A stretch of DNA of 64,000 bases from Jiella avicenniae (GCF_021390325.1 NZ_JAJUWU010000015.1:124001-188000); one strand, 5' to 3'. Shown: positions 29,172 to 40,009, numbered from the stretch's first letter. Program-made: numbers and translations. Notes: generated by a model from the letters alone, not told the origin.

Positions 29172-29939
29172 TCAGGCGGGGCTGTTCGATCCGTCTCGCT
29201 TGGCGATCGCGTCCAGAACCCGCGCGGCACCGTCGTCGATCGCCCGATGGATGGCGATGCTTGCTTCCAGCGGTTGTCTTGACCTCAGGGCGTTCAACAA
29301 ATCGTCGTAATTCCTGTGTTCGATCGGCGGTGGGCGTTCGCCCACGAAGAGATAGTTGAAACCAGGGCCCGCCATCAGCCAGAGCATCTCGATCAAGCCG
29401 AGCAGGGTCGGCATGTTCGCGGCCCGATAGAGCACGAAGCGAAATTCCTTGTTGAGCCGAAGCGCAAGATGGGAATCATCCGCCGACCTCGCGGCCAGAT
29501 ACTGCTCGAGCAGGGTCGTCATCAGCTCGATATCGTCCGCGGCGATCCGCTCGGCGGCCTTCGACGCGGCGAGGCCTTCCACCGATTTGCGAACCTCGGC
29601 GATCTCCGAATATTGCTCTCCGGTCAGTCGCGGGACGCGGAACGATTGGGACGGCTCGGCGGTGAGAACGCCGGATGCGGCGAAGCGGACGAGCGCCTCG
29701 CGCACCGGCGTGATGCTCGTGCCCAGGCTCTCGGCGAGTTCACGGGTCACGAGCCGCGCACCGGGCTGCAGCCGGCCTTCGATCAGGGCCTGGCGAAGGG
29801 CTTCTTCGACATGGGTGACGAGGCTCTTGCGTGGCGCCACGGTGATCGGCCCCAACGCGCCTGCTGCTTCCTTCTTCAACCGTTCCGCCTCGTTTCTCGC
29901 AATCCCGTCAGGCGACGCAATGCCTGTCCGGTAAGACAT
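29172..29939 (-). CDS. GntR-family regulator, FCD subfamily
   Basis: A 255-aa repressor. The N-terminal winged helix-turn-helix holds EEALRQALIEGRLQPGARL and TRELAESLGTSITPVREALV, and FRVPRLTGEQYSEIAEVRKS links it to the all-helical FCD sensor domain (about 110-245), which in relatives binds small organic acids or amino acids, often with a metal. It is divergent from the peptide-type ABC cluster with 74 bases between, so it most likely controls that cluster in response to its substrate. Confidence 0.88.
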   Translation of the reverse strand: MSYRTGIASPDGIARNEAERLKKEAAGALGPITVAPRKSLVTHVEEALRQALIEGRLQPGARLVTRELAESLGTSITPVREALVRFAASGVLTAEPSQSFRVPRLTGEQYSEIAEVRKSVEGLAASKAAERIAADDIELMTTLLEQYLAARSADDSHLALRLNKEFRFVLYRAANMPTLLGLIEMLWLMAGPGFNYLFVGERPPPIEHRNYDDLLNALRSRQPLEASIAIHRAIDDGAARVLDAIAKRDGSNSPA

Positions 29940-30013
29940 TCCATGTGATCTTGCCCTTCCTGTCGGTCACGCTGTAGCGTCCGTTGCCCGCGCCACTTGG
30001 AGATGCGTTCGTC

Positions 30014-31507
30014 ATGAAACACGTCAGAGCCCTTTTACTGGCAGCCGCAGGGTTGTTGATCCCGGTCTCGCTCGCCACGGCCCAGGAGAGCGAGATCACC
30101 ATCGGGCGGTCGGTTTCGACCACGGCAATGGATCCCGGCTTCCTGCGCGAGGCGGCGACGATCGTCGACAACGTCTTCGACACCCTCGTGATGCGCGACG
30201 AGAACATGCAACTTGTGTCAGGACTCGCTGAGTCGTGGAAGCCGATCGACGACACCACTTGGGAGTTCAAGCTCAAAAAAGGCGTGAAATTTCATAATGG
30301 AGAGGATTTCGATGCCGAGGCGGTGAAGTTCACCATCGATCGTATCATCGATCCGGCCGCGAATTCGCCGACGCTGTCCTACATCCGTACGGTGTCCGGC
30401 GTCGAGGTGGTGGACCCCGAGACGGTCCGCATCACCACCGACGGGCCGGATCCGCTCCTGCCGACGCGGATGAGCCGCTACCCCACCTATATCGTGCCGC
30501 CGGATTACGTGAAGTCGGTCGGCAACGACGAGTTCGCCCGCAAGCCGGTCGGAACGGGGCCTTACGAGTTCGTCGAGTTCATCCCCGATCAGCACGTGAT
30601 CCTGAAGGCCAATCCGGACTATTGGCGCGGCGCGCCTTCGATCGGCAAGGTGACCTTCCGGGCCATTCCCGACGGCACCGCCCGGGTCACGGCGCTCCTG
30701 ACCGGCGAGGCCGATTTCATCGAAAGCGTTCCGGTCGATCTCGCCCCGATGGTCGAACAGAGCCCCGACGCCGACCTCGTGCTGGTCAAGAACGGCGGCC
30801 TGACGGTCTATCTCGGTCTCGTCATGAAGGAGGCGCCGCTCGACGATCTGAAGGTGCGCCAGGCCCTCGACGCGGCCATCGACCGAAAGGGCATCGTCGA
30901 CAACATCCTGCGCGGCATGGCGACGCCGAAGGGCACGCAGGTGGGGCCGGCCGATTTCGGTTATCTCGAGATCCCGCCGACGCCCTACGATCCCGCCAAG
31001 GCAAAGAAACTTCTGGCGGAAGCGGGCTACCCGGACGGCTTTTCCATCAAGATGGAATCGACGCACCGCTACATGAAGGATTCGGAGGTCGCGCAGGCCA
31101 TCGCCCAGCAGTTCGGCGACATCGGGATCCAGGTGGACCAGGAGGTGCTCGACTGGTCGGTCTACACGCAGGAAGTGCCCCGTCCCGGCCCGATCTACAT
31201 GCTCGGCTGGGGATCGACCCAGACCCTCGACGCCGACGCCGCGGTCTATGCCATCATGCGCAGCGGCGAGCCCTATTCGACCGTCGACGTTCCCGAACTC
31301 GACGCGCTGCTCGACGAAAGCCGGAAGATCGTCGACCCCGCGGCACGGGAAAAGGTCCTTCAGGAGATCCAGAAGGTCGCCGCCGAAAAGGTGCCGCTGC
31401 TGACGCTCTATCAGGAGGATGCGCTCTACGGCAAAGCCAGGGACGTCGTCTTCGCCGGACGGCCCGACGCCCGCATCCCGGTCTACGACATCAGGCTGAC
31501 CCGATAG
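30014..31507 (+). CDS. ABC transporter substrate-binding protein, family 5 (peptide/opine type)
   Basis: A 497-aa periplasmic binding protein of the DppA/OppA class. The signal peptide is residues 1-23 (ALLLAAAGLLIPVSLATAQ). Family landmarks are LVSGLAESWKPIDDTTWEF, KKGVKFHNGEDFDAEAVKF, RKPVGTGPYEF and the C-terminal DARIPVYDIRLTR. The ligand may be a peptide, an opine, a modified amino acid or another small molecule; the family does not tell. It starts the operon permease-permease-M20-OCD-ATPase. The ATG at 30014 follows GGAG. Confidence 0.9.
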   Translation: MKHVRALLLAAAGLLIPVSLATAQESEITIGRSVSTTAMDPGFLREAATIVDNVFDTLVMRDENMQLVSGLAESWKPIDDTTWEFKLKKGVKFHNGEDFDAEAVKFTIDRIIDPAANSPTLSYIRTVSGVEVVDPETVRITTDGPDPLLPTRMSRYPTYIVPPDYVKSVGNDEFARKPVGTGPYEFVEFIPDQHVILKANPDYWRGAPSIGKVTFRAIPDGTARVTALLTGEADFIESVPVDLAPMVEQSPDADLVLVKNGGLTVYLGLVMKEAPLDDLKVRQALDAAIDRKGIVDNILRGMATPKGTQVGPADFGYLEIPPTPYDPAKAKKLLAEAGYPDGFSIKMESTHRYMKDSEVAQAIAQQFGDIGIQVDQEVLDWSVYTQEVPRPGPIYMLGWGSTQTLDADAAVYAIMRSGEPYSTVDVPELDALLDESRKIVDPAAREKVLQEIQKVAAEKVPLLTLYQEDALYGKARDVVFAGRPDARIPVYDIRLTR

Positions 31508-31510
31508 GCG

Positions 31511-32350
31511 ATGACGCGGCTCCGGAGCGTTCGCCGCAACGCCGACGCGATCCTCGCCCTGACGCTTCTGGCGGCCGTCGCGGCGATGTGCGTCATCGTC
31601 CCGCTGCTCTGGCCGCTCGATCCGACCCGCGGCGTCCTTTCCGCGACGTTCCGGCCGCCGATGTCGGTGGTGGACGGCCAGTTGCATCCGCTCGGCACGG
31701 ACCAGCTCGGGCGCGACCTTCTCGCCCGGCTCGGCCTCGGAACGGCGATCTCGCTCGGCATCGTCCTTCTCGCCGCCGTCATCTCGGTCGTCACCGGCAC
31801 GCTTCTCGGCATGGTGGCGGGCTATTTCGGCGGCTTCGTCGACGTTCTCGTCATGCGCGCCGTCGACGTGCAACTGGCGATCCCTTTCATCCTGCTGATT
31901 CTGCTCGTCGTCGCCGTGGTCGGCCCGTCGATCGGCAATCTCGTCCTCGTGCTCGGCGTGACCGGCTGGGCGGTCTTCGCCCGTGTCGCGCGGGCCAGGA
32001 CGCTCGAGCTGCGCGAGCTCGAATATGTCGAGGCCTGTCGCGCCATCGGCGTCTCGGACGCCGCGATCCTCGCCCGCCACGTCCTGCCCAACATCCTCGG
32101 CCCGCAGACCGTGCTCCTGACGCTCGACCTGCCGCGGCTGATCATCCTCGAAGCCTCGGTGGGATTTCTCGGCCTCGGCGTCCAGCCGCCGACGCCGACG
32201 CTCGGCAATCTCATCGGCGAGGGGCGATCCTTCATCCTCCTGGCGAACTGGCTGGTGCTCTATCCGGGCCTTGCGATCGGCGCGCTCGTGGTCGGCTGCA
32301 ACCTTCTCGGCGACTTTCTGGTCCGCCAGGCCGACCGCAGGGCAGCGTAG
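31511..32350 (+). CDS. ABC transporter permease, DppC type
   Basis: A 279-aa inner-membrane subunit. It shows the DppC N-terminal segment (ALTLLAAVAAMCVIVPLLW), the HPLGTDQLGRDLLAR motif and the coupling loop EYVEACRAIGVSDAAILARH followed by VLPN, which contacts the ATPase. Six membrane spans are likely. It begins three bases after the binding-protein stop. The C-type permease precedes the B-type here, which reverses the usual dpp/opp order. Confidence 0.9.
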   Translation: MTRLRSVRRNADAILALTLLAAVAAMCVIVPLLWPLDPTRGVLSATFRPPMSVVDGQLHPLGTDQLGRDLLARLGLGTAISLGIVLLAAVISVVTGTLLGMVAGYFGGFVDVLVMRAVDVQLAIPFILLILLVVAVVGPSIGNLVLVLGVTGWAVFARVARARTLELRELEYVEACRAIGVSDAAILARHVLPNILGPQTVLLTLDLPRLIILEASVGFLGLGVQPPTPTLGNLIGEGRSFILLANWLVLYPGLAIGALVVGCNLLGDFLVRQADRRAA

Positions 32351-32355
32351 GTTCC

Positions 32356-33276
32356 TTGAAAGCTCTGTCCTTCATCGCCGGCCGCGCGCTGCAGGGGCTG
32401 ATCGTCATGATCGGGGTCTCGCTGATCGTCTTCTTCGCGCTGTTCCTGACGGGCGACCCGGCGGCGGTGATGATGCCGCCGGAGGCGAGCCGTGCCGAGA
32501 TCGAGGCATTCCGCCACGCCATGGGCTACGACGATCCGATCCTCGTCCAGTATCTGCGTTTCGCCGGCGGGGTTCTTTCCGGCGACTTCGGCCGGTCGCT
32601 GCGCTTCCAGCGGCCGGCGGTCGACCTCCTGTTCGAGCGGTTGCCGGCGACGGCGCTCCTCGCGATCACCGCGCTGCTCTGGAGTTCCCTGCTCGGCTTC
32701 GTCCTCGGCACCGTCGCCGCGGTCCGGCAGAACGGCGCCGTCGACTTCGTCATCCGCGTGATCTCGCTGCTCGGTCAGGCGATCCCGGTGTTCTGGCTGG
32801 CGCTGCTTCTCATCATCGTGTTTTCGTTGAACCTGCGCTGGCTGCCGAGCGGCGGCATCGGCACGGCGCAGCAGCTGATCCTGCCCTCGCTCGCTCTCGG
32901 CGCCTATTATTTCAGTGCGATCACCCGGCTCGTCCGGGCGAGCCTCATCGAGGTGCTGGGCGAGAACTACATCCGCACGGCGAGAGCCAAGGGCATTTCC
33001 AACTTTCGGATCGTCGTCCACCATGCGCTCCGCAATGCGCTGATCCCGGTCCTGACCGTCCAGGGCATGTATTTCGCCTCGCTGCTCGGCGGTGCGCTGA
33101 TCACCGAGATCATCTTCGCCTGGCCCGGGATCGGTCGGCTGGCGGTGGACTCGATCCAGACGAAGGATTTTCCGGTGGTGCAGGCAGTCGTCCTCTTCGC
33201 GGCCTTCACCTTCGTCGTGACGAACTTCCTCGTCGACGTCGCCTATGTCTTCCTCAATCCGAGGATCCGTCTTTGA
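32356..33276 (+). CDS. ABC transporter permease, DppB type
   Basis: A 306-aa inner-membrane subunit with the DppB start (IAGRALQGLIVMIGVSLIVF), GDPAAVMMPPEAS and DFGRSLRFQRPAVDLLFERL, and the coupling motif ENYIRTARAKGISNFRIVVH. Six membrane spans are likely. The start is TTG at 32356, five bases after the previous stop with only a weak ribosome site, so translation is probably coupled. No ATG or GTG would give a complete first helix. Confidence 0.88.
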   Translation: MKALSFIAGRALQGLIVMIGVSLIVFFALFLTGDPAAVMMPPEASRAEIEAFRHAMGYDDPILVQYLRFAGGVLSGDFGRSLRFQRPAVDLLFERLPATALLAITALLWSSLLGFVLGTVAAVRQNGAVDFVIRVISLLGQAIPVFWLALLLIIVFSLNLRWLPSGGIGTAQQLILPSLALGAYYFSAITRLVRASLIEVLGENYIRTARAKGISNFRIVVHHALRNALIPVLTVQGMYFASLLGGALITEIIFAWPGIGRLAVDSIQTKDFPVVQAVVLFAAFTFVVTNFLVDVAYVFLNPRIRL

Positions 33277-34649
33277 AGCCCGTCTCGCACGCCATGGCCG
33301 AGCGGGTGCTGACGGATCGCGCCCTGGAACTGACCCGGGCGTGGTGCGCCATCCCCTCGGTCAGCGGGAATCCGGCCGGGCTGAAGCGGCACGCCGACGC
33401 CCTGACGGACTGGCTCTGCACGGACCTCGGCGCCGAGATCGTCTCGGCCGCATCGCGCGGCGGCCGGCCGCCGCTGATCCATGCGCGGCTCGACGCCGGC
33501 GCGGCGAACACCGTGATCCTCTACAACATGTACGACGTGATGCCGGCCGACGCCGCGGCCTGGCAGGTCCCACCCTTCGAAGGCGGCATCGTCGATCTCG
33601 ACGGCATCGGGCCGAGCTTCGTCGCGCGGGGTGCGGAGAACAACAAGGGGCCGCTCGCCGGCATGCTGGCGGTGATCAAGGATCTCGCCGACCGGGGCGT
33701 TCTGCCGGTCAATGTCGAGATCCTGCTCGAAGGCGAGGAGGAGAGCGGCAGCGGGGCGCTGCGCGGCTATCTGGGCGATCCCGATTGCCCCGTCCGGCCG
33801 GCGCTCGGCGGGCTGTTTCCCTCCTTCTGCGAATATGGCGGCGGGCCGCCGCGGCTTTATCTCGGCTTTTCCGGGATCGCCAAGGGCCGAATCCGCGTCG
33901 AGGGCGGAGACTGGGGCGGGCCGTCGGCGCCGATCCATTCGAGCAACGCCCCGTGGATCGCCAATCCGGCGAGCCGTCTCGTCGAAGCGCTGGCGCTGTT
34001 CGGGGAGCCGCCGACCGGTCGGCTCGGGGCCGTCGAACTGGACGACGAAGCGAGGGCGCTCGTCGCCGAACTCGCCACGACCTTCGACCCCGAGGCCGAG
34101 CTGCGGTTCCGCAAGACGACACGCTATGCCCAGGGCGGCGATGCCGAGGCGCTGCTGGCTCACGTGCTGACCACGGCGTCGGCGACCATCTCCTCCCTCG
34201 CCACCGACCCGGCCGCCGGCGATGCGGTGATCCCGCGATCCGCCGAAGCGGGCTTCGACCTGCGCTGCCCGCCGGGGCTCGATCCCGCGACGTTTCTGGA
34301 GGCGTACCGCGCCAGACTGGCCGAAGCCCGGCTCGACGGCGTCGTCCTCGCCGTCGCCGACGTCTATCCGGGCCATCGCTTCGCCCCCCATTCGGCCGGT
34401 GTCGCGGCGCTGATCGAGGCCTATGCGCAGACTGCCGCGGCGCCGCAGATCTGGCCCTGGGCGATCGGCGCCGCGCCGGCCCATGCCTTCGCGCCGCATG
34501 CCGGCTCGTTCCTGATCGGCGGGGCAGGGCGGGGCGGCAACGCCCATGGCGTCGACGAATTCCTCACCCTCGAGGGCTATCCCCGCTTCCTGAAATCCGT
34601 CGAACTCTGGCTCTGCGCCATGGGCCGGGCGGAAGGCGGGGCCGGATGA
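33273..34649 (+). CDS. M20-family metallopeptidase homologue with altered metal site
   Basis: A 458-aa protein with the carboxypeptidase G2/carnosinase (M20) fold. The catalytic Glu pair is kept in LLEGEEESGSG, as are IHSSNAP at the dimer contact and the last His in GNAHGVDEF. Two canonical dinuclear-zinc ligands look replaced: the usual YGHxDVxP reads YNMYDVMP (His to Met) and the bridging Asp in RGxxDxKGP reads RGAENNKGP (Asp to Asn). It may be an unusual one-metal enzyme or have another role. TTG at 33273 is chosen because GAGG is eight bases upstream; an ATG at 33294 has no ribosome site. It overlaps the permease end and the next start by four bases each. Confidence 0.82.
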   Translation: MKPVSHAMAERVLTDRALELTRAWCAIPSVSGNPAGLKRHADALTDWLCTDLGAEIVSAASRGGRPPLIHARLDAGAANTVILYNMYDVMPADAAAWQVPPFEGGIVDLDGIGPSFVARGAENNKGPLAGMLAVIKDLADRGVLPVNVEILLEGEEESGSGALRGYLGDPDCPVRPALGGLFPSFCEYGGGPPRLYLGFSGIAKGRIRVEGGDWGGPSAPIHSSNAPWIANPASRLVEALALFGEPPTGRLGAVELDDEARALVAELATTFDPEAELRFRKTTRYAQGGDAEALLAHVLTTASATISSLATDPAAGDAVIPRSAEAGFDLRCPPGLDPATFLEAYRARLAEARLDGVVLAVADVYPGHRFAPHSAGVAALIEAYAQTAAAPQIWPWAIGAAPAHAFAPHAGSFLIGGAGRGGNAHGVDEFLTLEGYPRFLKSVELWLCAMGRAEGGAG

Positions 34650-35632
34650 TCGCGATCCGCTATCTGTCCCGCGCCGACGTGATCGCCGCCGGCGGTGCGG
34701 ATTTTCGCCTGGCGGTCGAGGACGTGCGGGCGGCGACGCGGTTGTTGCGGGCGGGCGAAGCGTCGATGGTCGCCGAAAGCGTCCTCCCCGTCAGCTGCGA
34801 CGCCCGCGAAAACGCCTACGGCCTGCCGGCCTCGCTCGGCGGCGCCATCGATGCCGCCGGGCTCAAATGGGCGATGCACCGGGCAGCACCCCTCGGCGAC
34901 CGGCCGAGCATCACCAGCGCCACCTTCGTCAACCGGCTGAGCGACGGCCGGCCGCTCGGCCTCGTCGAGAGCGCGCTGCTGACGCGCATGCGCACGGCCG
35001 CCGTCACGGCGGTCGCCATGGAGATGCTGCCGAAAGGATCGATCCGATCCGTCGCGGTGCTCGGAGCCGGAGCGCAGGCGCGGGCGCATGTGGAGATGGT
35101 CCGGGCGCTGTTTCCGGAGGTCGCGGAAATCCGCCTTTGGAACCGCACGGCCGGGCGGCGCGACGCACTGCTTGCCGAGGTCTTCGAAGGCGAAGACCCG
35201 GCGCTCCGTCCCGCCGAGACGATCCGGGCGGCGGTGGAGCCGGCCGACGTCGTCCTCTGCTGCACGACGTCGCCCGAACCGCTCCTCGGGCCGGACGTCG
35301 TCCGCGCCGGCCGGCTGGTCGTCCAGATCGGCTATCACGAGGTGTTCTTCGACGCGATCGATGCCTTCGACCACGTCGTCGTCGACCTTTGGGGCGACTT
35401 CGCCGATCGGAGCGCCAAGAGCCTTTTCAAGATGTACAGGGCCGGTCGGTTCGAGCCCGGCCGGGTCGCCGCCGACCTCGCCGCCGTCGTCGTCGACGGC
35501 TGGCGTCCTCCAGCCGGGGCGTCGGTCTACGGGTCGAGCTTCGGGCTCAACCTGTTCGACATCGCACTCGCTGCCCGCGTGCTGCGGCGCGCAGAGGCGG
35601 AGGGGATCGGCGCCCTCCTGCCGTTCGTCTGA
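34646..35632 (+). CDS. Ornithine cyclodeaminase / mu-crystallin family protein
   Basis: A 328-aa NAD(P)-dependent protein. The Rossmann motif is VAVLGAGAQARAHVEMV near residue 140. Substrate-site residues of the family are seen as Lys in GLKWAMHR, Arg in ALLTRMRTAAVTAVA, and Asp in VVDLWGDFADR. Members act as ornithine cyclodeaminase, imine (Delta-1-pyrroline or piperideine carboxylate) reductases, opine-type or SbnB-like dehydrogenases. Operon position between an M20 protein and importer ATPases suggests processing of an imported amino-acid derivative. It overlaps the M20 gene (ATGA). Confidence 0.85.
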   Translation: MIAIRYLSRADVIAAGGADFRLAVEDVRAATRLLRAGEASMVAESVLPVSCDARENAYGLPASLGGAIDAAGLKWAMHRAAPLGDRPSITSATFVNRLSDGRPLGLVESALLTRMRTAAVTAVAMEMLPKGSIRSVAVLGAGAQARAHVEMVRALFPEVAEIRLWNRTAGRRDALLAEVFEGEDPALRPAETIRAAVEPADVVLCCTTSPEPLLGPDVVRAGRLVVQIGYHEVFFDAIDAFDHVVVDLWGDFADRSAKSLFKMYRAGRFEPGRVAADLAAVVVDGWRPPAGASVYGSSFGLNLFDIALAARVLRRAEAEGIGALLPFV

Positions 35633-35651
35633 TCCCGGCCGGAGCGGAAAG

Positions 35652-37493
<1,842 letters not shown>

Positions 37494-37602
37494 GCGACGG
37501 CCTGGCGTCCGTCTCGTGCCGATCGGGCGAAGCTCCCGGCAGGGCGGCCGTGCCGGCCACCGCCCGACGGCGTCAGAGTCAGCCCGGCGCAAACTCCAAT
37601 GG

Positions 37603-37618
37603 TTAACCATCGTTAACC
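37603..37618. promoter_or_regulatory. CtrA-like site upstream of minC
   Basis: TTAACCATCGTTAACC, 31-46 bases before the minC ATG. It contains TTAACCAT, the half-site reported for CtrA in Sinorhizobium, and a second TTAACC spaced by six instead of the consensus seven bases. CtrA control of min genes is known in rhizobia; occupancy here is inferred. Confidence 0.5.
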
Positions 37619-37648
37619 GGCTCCTTTCGCCAACAGATACCGTGGACC

Positions 37649-38419
37649 ATGACGAAGACGCTTGCCAAGACGCTGACCGACACCCGCCCGATCCGCCTCA
37701 AGGGACGGTCTTTCCTCGCGCTGGTGCTGTCGCCCGAGTTGCCGTTCTCCAACTGGCTGGAGCGGCTCGACGATCTCGCCGCCCGTTCGACCGGCTTCTT
37801 TCTCGGCCGTCCGATCGTCCTCGACCTCGAAGGCGTCGACGTCACCCAGGCCGACCTCAAGGACCTGCTCGGCGAACTCGGCGAACGCGGCGTCCGCGTG
37901 ATGGGGATCGAAGGCGTGCGAGGCTCGGTCCTTGCCCCCAACATGCCGCCGCTGATGAAGGGCGGCCGGCCGGCCGGCGACATCGAGCCCGAACCCGATC
38001 CTGCGCCGGCCCCTGCGGCAAGCCATGGCAAGGCCCCGGAGCCGGCGAAGAAGGCCGAGCCCGCCATCGAGGTCCATGCGCAGCGCGCGGCCTCCTCCAT
38101 CGTGATCACCGAGCCGGTGCGCTCCGGCCAGTCGATCATCTTCCCTGAGGGCGACGTCACCATTCTCGGCTCCGTCGCCTCGGGCGCCGAAGTCGTCGCC
38201 GGCGGTTCGATCCACATCTACGGCACGCTGCGCGGCCGGGCGCTGGCGGGCTCCGTGGGCAATGCCTCCGCGCGGATCTTCTGCCGCAAGCTCGAGGCCG
38301 AGCTTCTGGCGATCGACGGGCTCTACAAGATGCCCGACGACATGGACCCCAAACATCGCGGCCAGCCCGTCGTGGTCTGGCTCGAAGGCGACACCATCAA
38401 GGCCGAAAGGCTGGCCTGA
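37649..38419 (+). CDS. minC: Septum-site determining protein MinC
   Basis: Inhibits FtsZ ring assembly away from midcell. The 256-aa protein has the N-terminal FtsZ-inhibitory domain (about 10-105, GRPIVLDLEGVDVTQADL), a Pro/Ala/Glu-rich linker (110-145), and the C-terminal MinD-binding beta-helix with VRSGQSIIFPEGDVTILGSV and GSIHIYGTLRGRALAG. First gene of minCDE with 34 bases to minD. Confidence 0.95.
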   Translation: MTKTLAKTLTDTRPIRLKGRSFLALVLSPELPFSNWLERLDDLAARSTGFFLGRPIVLDLEGVDVTQADLKDLLGELGERGVRVMGIEGVRGSVLAPNMPPLMKGGRPAGDIEPEPDPAPAPAASHGKAPEPAKKAEPAIEVHAQRAASSIVITEPVRSGQSIIFPEGDVTILGSVASGAEVVAGGSIHIYGTLRGRALAGSVGNASARIFCRKLEAELLAIDGLYKMPDDMDPKHRGQPVVVWLEGDTIKAERLA

Positions 38420-38453
38420 GGCCATGACGGCCGGGCAATAGCAGGAGACTGAA

Positions 38454-39269
38454 ATGGCGAAAGTGATCGTGGTGACATCGGGCAAGGGTGGCGTCGGCAA
38501 GACGACGTCGACGGCCGCCCTCGGGGCTGCCCTCGCCCAGCGGGGCGAGAAGACCGTCGTCGTCGACTTCGACGTCGGTCTGCGCAATCTCGACCTCGTG
38601 ATGGGGGCCGAGCGCCGGGTGGTCTACGATCTGATCAACGTCGTCCAGGGCGACGCCAAGCTCAGCCAGGCCCTGATCCGCGACAAGCGCCTGGAGACCC
38701 TGCATCTTCTGCCGGCGTCCCAGACCCGCGACAAGGACAACCTGACGGCTGAGGGCGTCGAGAAGGTCATCGACGAACTGCGCAAGACCTTCGACTGGAT
38801 CATCTGCGATTCGCCCGCCGGCATCGAGCGCGGCGCGACGCTGGCCATGCGCCATGCCGACACCGCCGTCGTGGTGACCAATCCGGAAGTCTCCTCGGTG
38901 CGCGATTCCGACCGCATCATCGGTCTCCTCGACGCCAAGACCAAGAAGGCCGAGAACGGCGAGCGGATGGAAAAGCATCTGCTTCTCACCCGCTACGACC
39001 CGACGCGGGCCGAGCGCGGCGACATGTTGAAGGTCGACGACGTCCTGGAGATCCTGTCGATCCCGCTGCTCGGCATCATCCCCGAATCGATGGACGTCCT
39101 GCGCGCTTCCAACCTCGGCTCGCCGGTCACGCTCGCCGACGCCGCCTGCGCACCCGCGCTCGCCTATCGCGACGCCGCCCGCCGGCTCGCCGGCGAGCAG
39201 GTGCCGATGACCATCCCGGGCGAGCGCCGCGGCTTCATGAACAAGCTTTTCGGTCGGAGGGCCGCATGA
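38454..39269 (+). CDS. minD: Septum-site determining ATPase MinD
   Basis: Membrane-cycling ATPase that recruits MinC and is released by MinE. The 271-aa protein has the deviant Walker [16 protein letters not shown] (residues 10-24), [14 protein letters not shown], the switch region [12 protein letters not shown] and a C-terminal amphipathic membrane helix near FMNKLFGRR. The start ATG at 38454 follows GCAGGAG. Its stop overlaps the minE start by four bases. Confidence 0.97.
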   Translation: MAKVIVVTSGKGGVGKTTSTAALGAALAQRGEKTVVVDFDVGLRNLDLVMGAERRVVYDLINVVQGDAKLSQALIRDKRLETLHLLPASQTRDKDNLTAEGVEKVIDELRKTFDWIICDSPAGIERGATLAMRHADTAVVVTNPEVSSVRDSDRIIGLLDAKTKKAENGERMEKHLLLTRYDPTRAERGDMLKVDDVLEILSIPLLGIIPESMDVLRASNLGSPVTLADAACAPALAYRDAARRLAGEQVPMTIPGERRGFMNKLFGRRAA

Positions 39270-39529
39270 GCCTCTTCAGCTTTCTGAACAGGCGGAGCTC
39301 CGCGCCGATGGCGCGCGAGCGGCTGCAGGTGCTCCTCGCCCACGAACGCGCCCAGGTCGGCCATTCCGATCTCGTCGGCCTGTTGCGCGAGGAGATCCTC
39401 GCCGTCATCGCCCGCCACGTCCAGCTCGACCAGGACAAGGTGAACGTGACGATGCAGCGGGGCGAAAACGTCTCGACCCTCGAGGTCGACATCGAGATCC
39501 CGGTGACGGCCAGCGTCCGGGCGGCCTGA
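39266..39529 (+). CDS. minE: Cell-division topological specificity factor MinE
   Basis: Stimulates MinD ATPase and confines MinC/MinD to the poles. The 87-aa protein has the membrane-targeting start MSLFSFL, the MinD-contact helix region [20 protein letters not shown], and the dimerisation strand [20 protein letters not shown]. Coupled to minD by ATGA. Confidence 0.95.
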   Translation: MSLFSFLNRRSSAPMARERLQVLLAHERAQVGHSDLVGLLREEILAVIARHVQLDQDKVNVTMQRGENVSTLEVDIEIPVTASVRAA

Positions 39530-39607
39530 CGCCCCGAAGTTCCACCGGAGCGATCGGATTTCTCGGGAGCCGATCGCGCTCCGGGACATTCAAATGATGC
39601 ATGGCCC

Positions 39608-39802
39608 ATCGGCAAGTCCGAGACTTTCCGGGGCCGTGCATGGTTCTTTCGCGCGATCCGGTCCGAAAGGTCTGCAACTTTTCGGGATCGTGCATTGGTT
39701 TTGCGCACGATCTGGCCCGAAAGGTCTGCAACTTTTCGGGATCGTGCATTGGTTTTGCGCACGATCTGGTCCGAAAAGTCTGCAACTTTTCGGGATCGTG
39801 CT
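39608..39802. repeat. Tandem 54-bp palindromic repeat array
   Basis: Two near-identical 54-bp units at 39662-39715 and 39716-39769, a 33-bp partial third unit from 39770, and a diverged unit before them (39608-39661). Each unit can form two hairpins: CCGAAAAGT/ACTTTTCGG around CTGCA (perfect at 39771-39793) and GATCGTGC with GCACGATC. Translation of the array gives only a repetitive artefact. It fills nearly all of the 327-base space between minE and the next small gene. Confidence 0.9.
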
Positions 39803-39856
39803 CTGAAGCGCCGCCTTCCGGCATGAGGCCGGGGAGCGGCAAGTCGAAAGGAGAGA

Positions 39857-40009
39857 ATGATGAGCCGAGCACAGCTGATCACTCGACTGCAGGAACTGCA
39901 GAAGATGCCGAAGTTCGAAAAGCGCGACATCCGCTCGATCGCCGGCTTCCTGCCCAACGAGGCGCTGGAGAAGCACGTCCAGGCCTGCGAGGAAGCCGCC
40001 CAGCGCTGA
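39857..40009 (+). CDS. 50-residue hypothetical protein
   Basis: A very short reading frame, ATG ATG at 39857/39860 preceded by AAAGGAGAG, one of the best ribosome sites in the window. The product is charged, mostly helical in appearance (LITRLQELQKMPKFEKRD, then SIAGFLPNEALEKHVQACEE), and has no signal peptide or membrane segment. I do not recognise the family. Codon use looks like the neighbours. It follows the tandem repeat array; the next gene is convergent. Confidence 0.6.
   Translation: MMSRAQLITRLQELQKMPKFEKRDIRSIAGFLPNEALEKHVQACEEAAQR

Noticed and set aside
39608-39802. Possible CRISPR array
   Set aside because: The units are directly adjacent with no unique spacers, and no cas genes are present; this is a simple tandem repeat.
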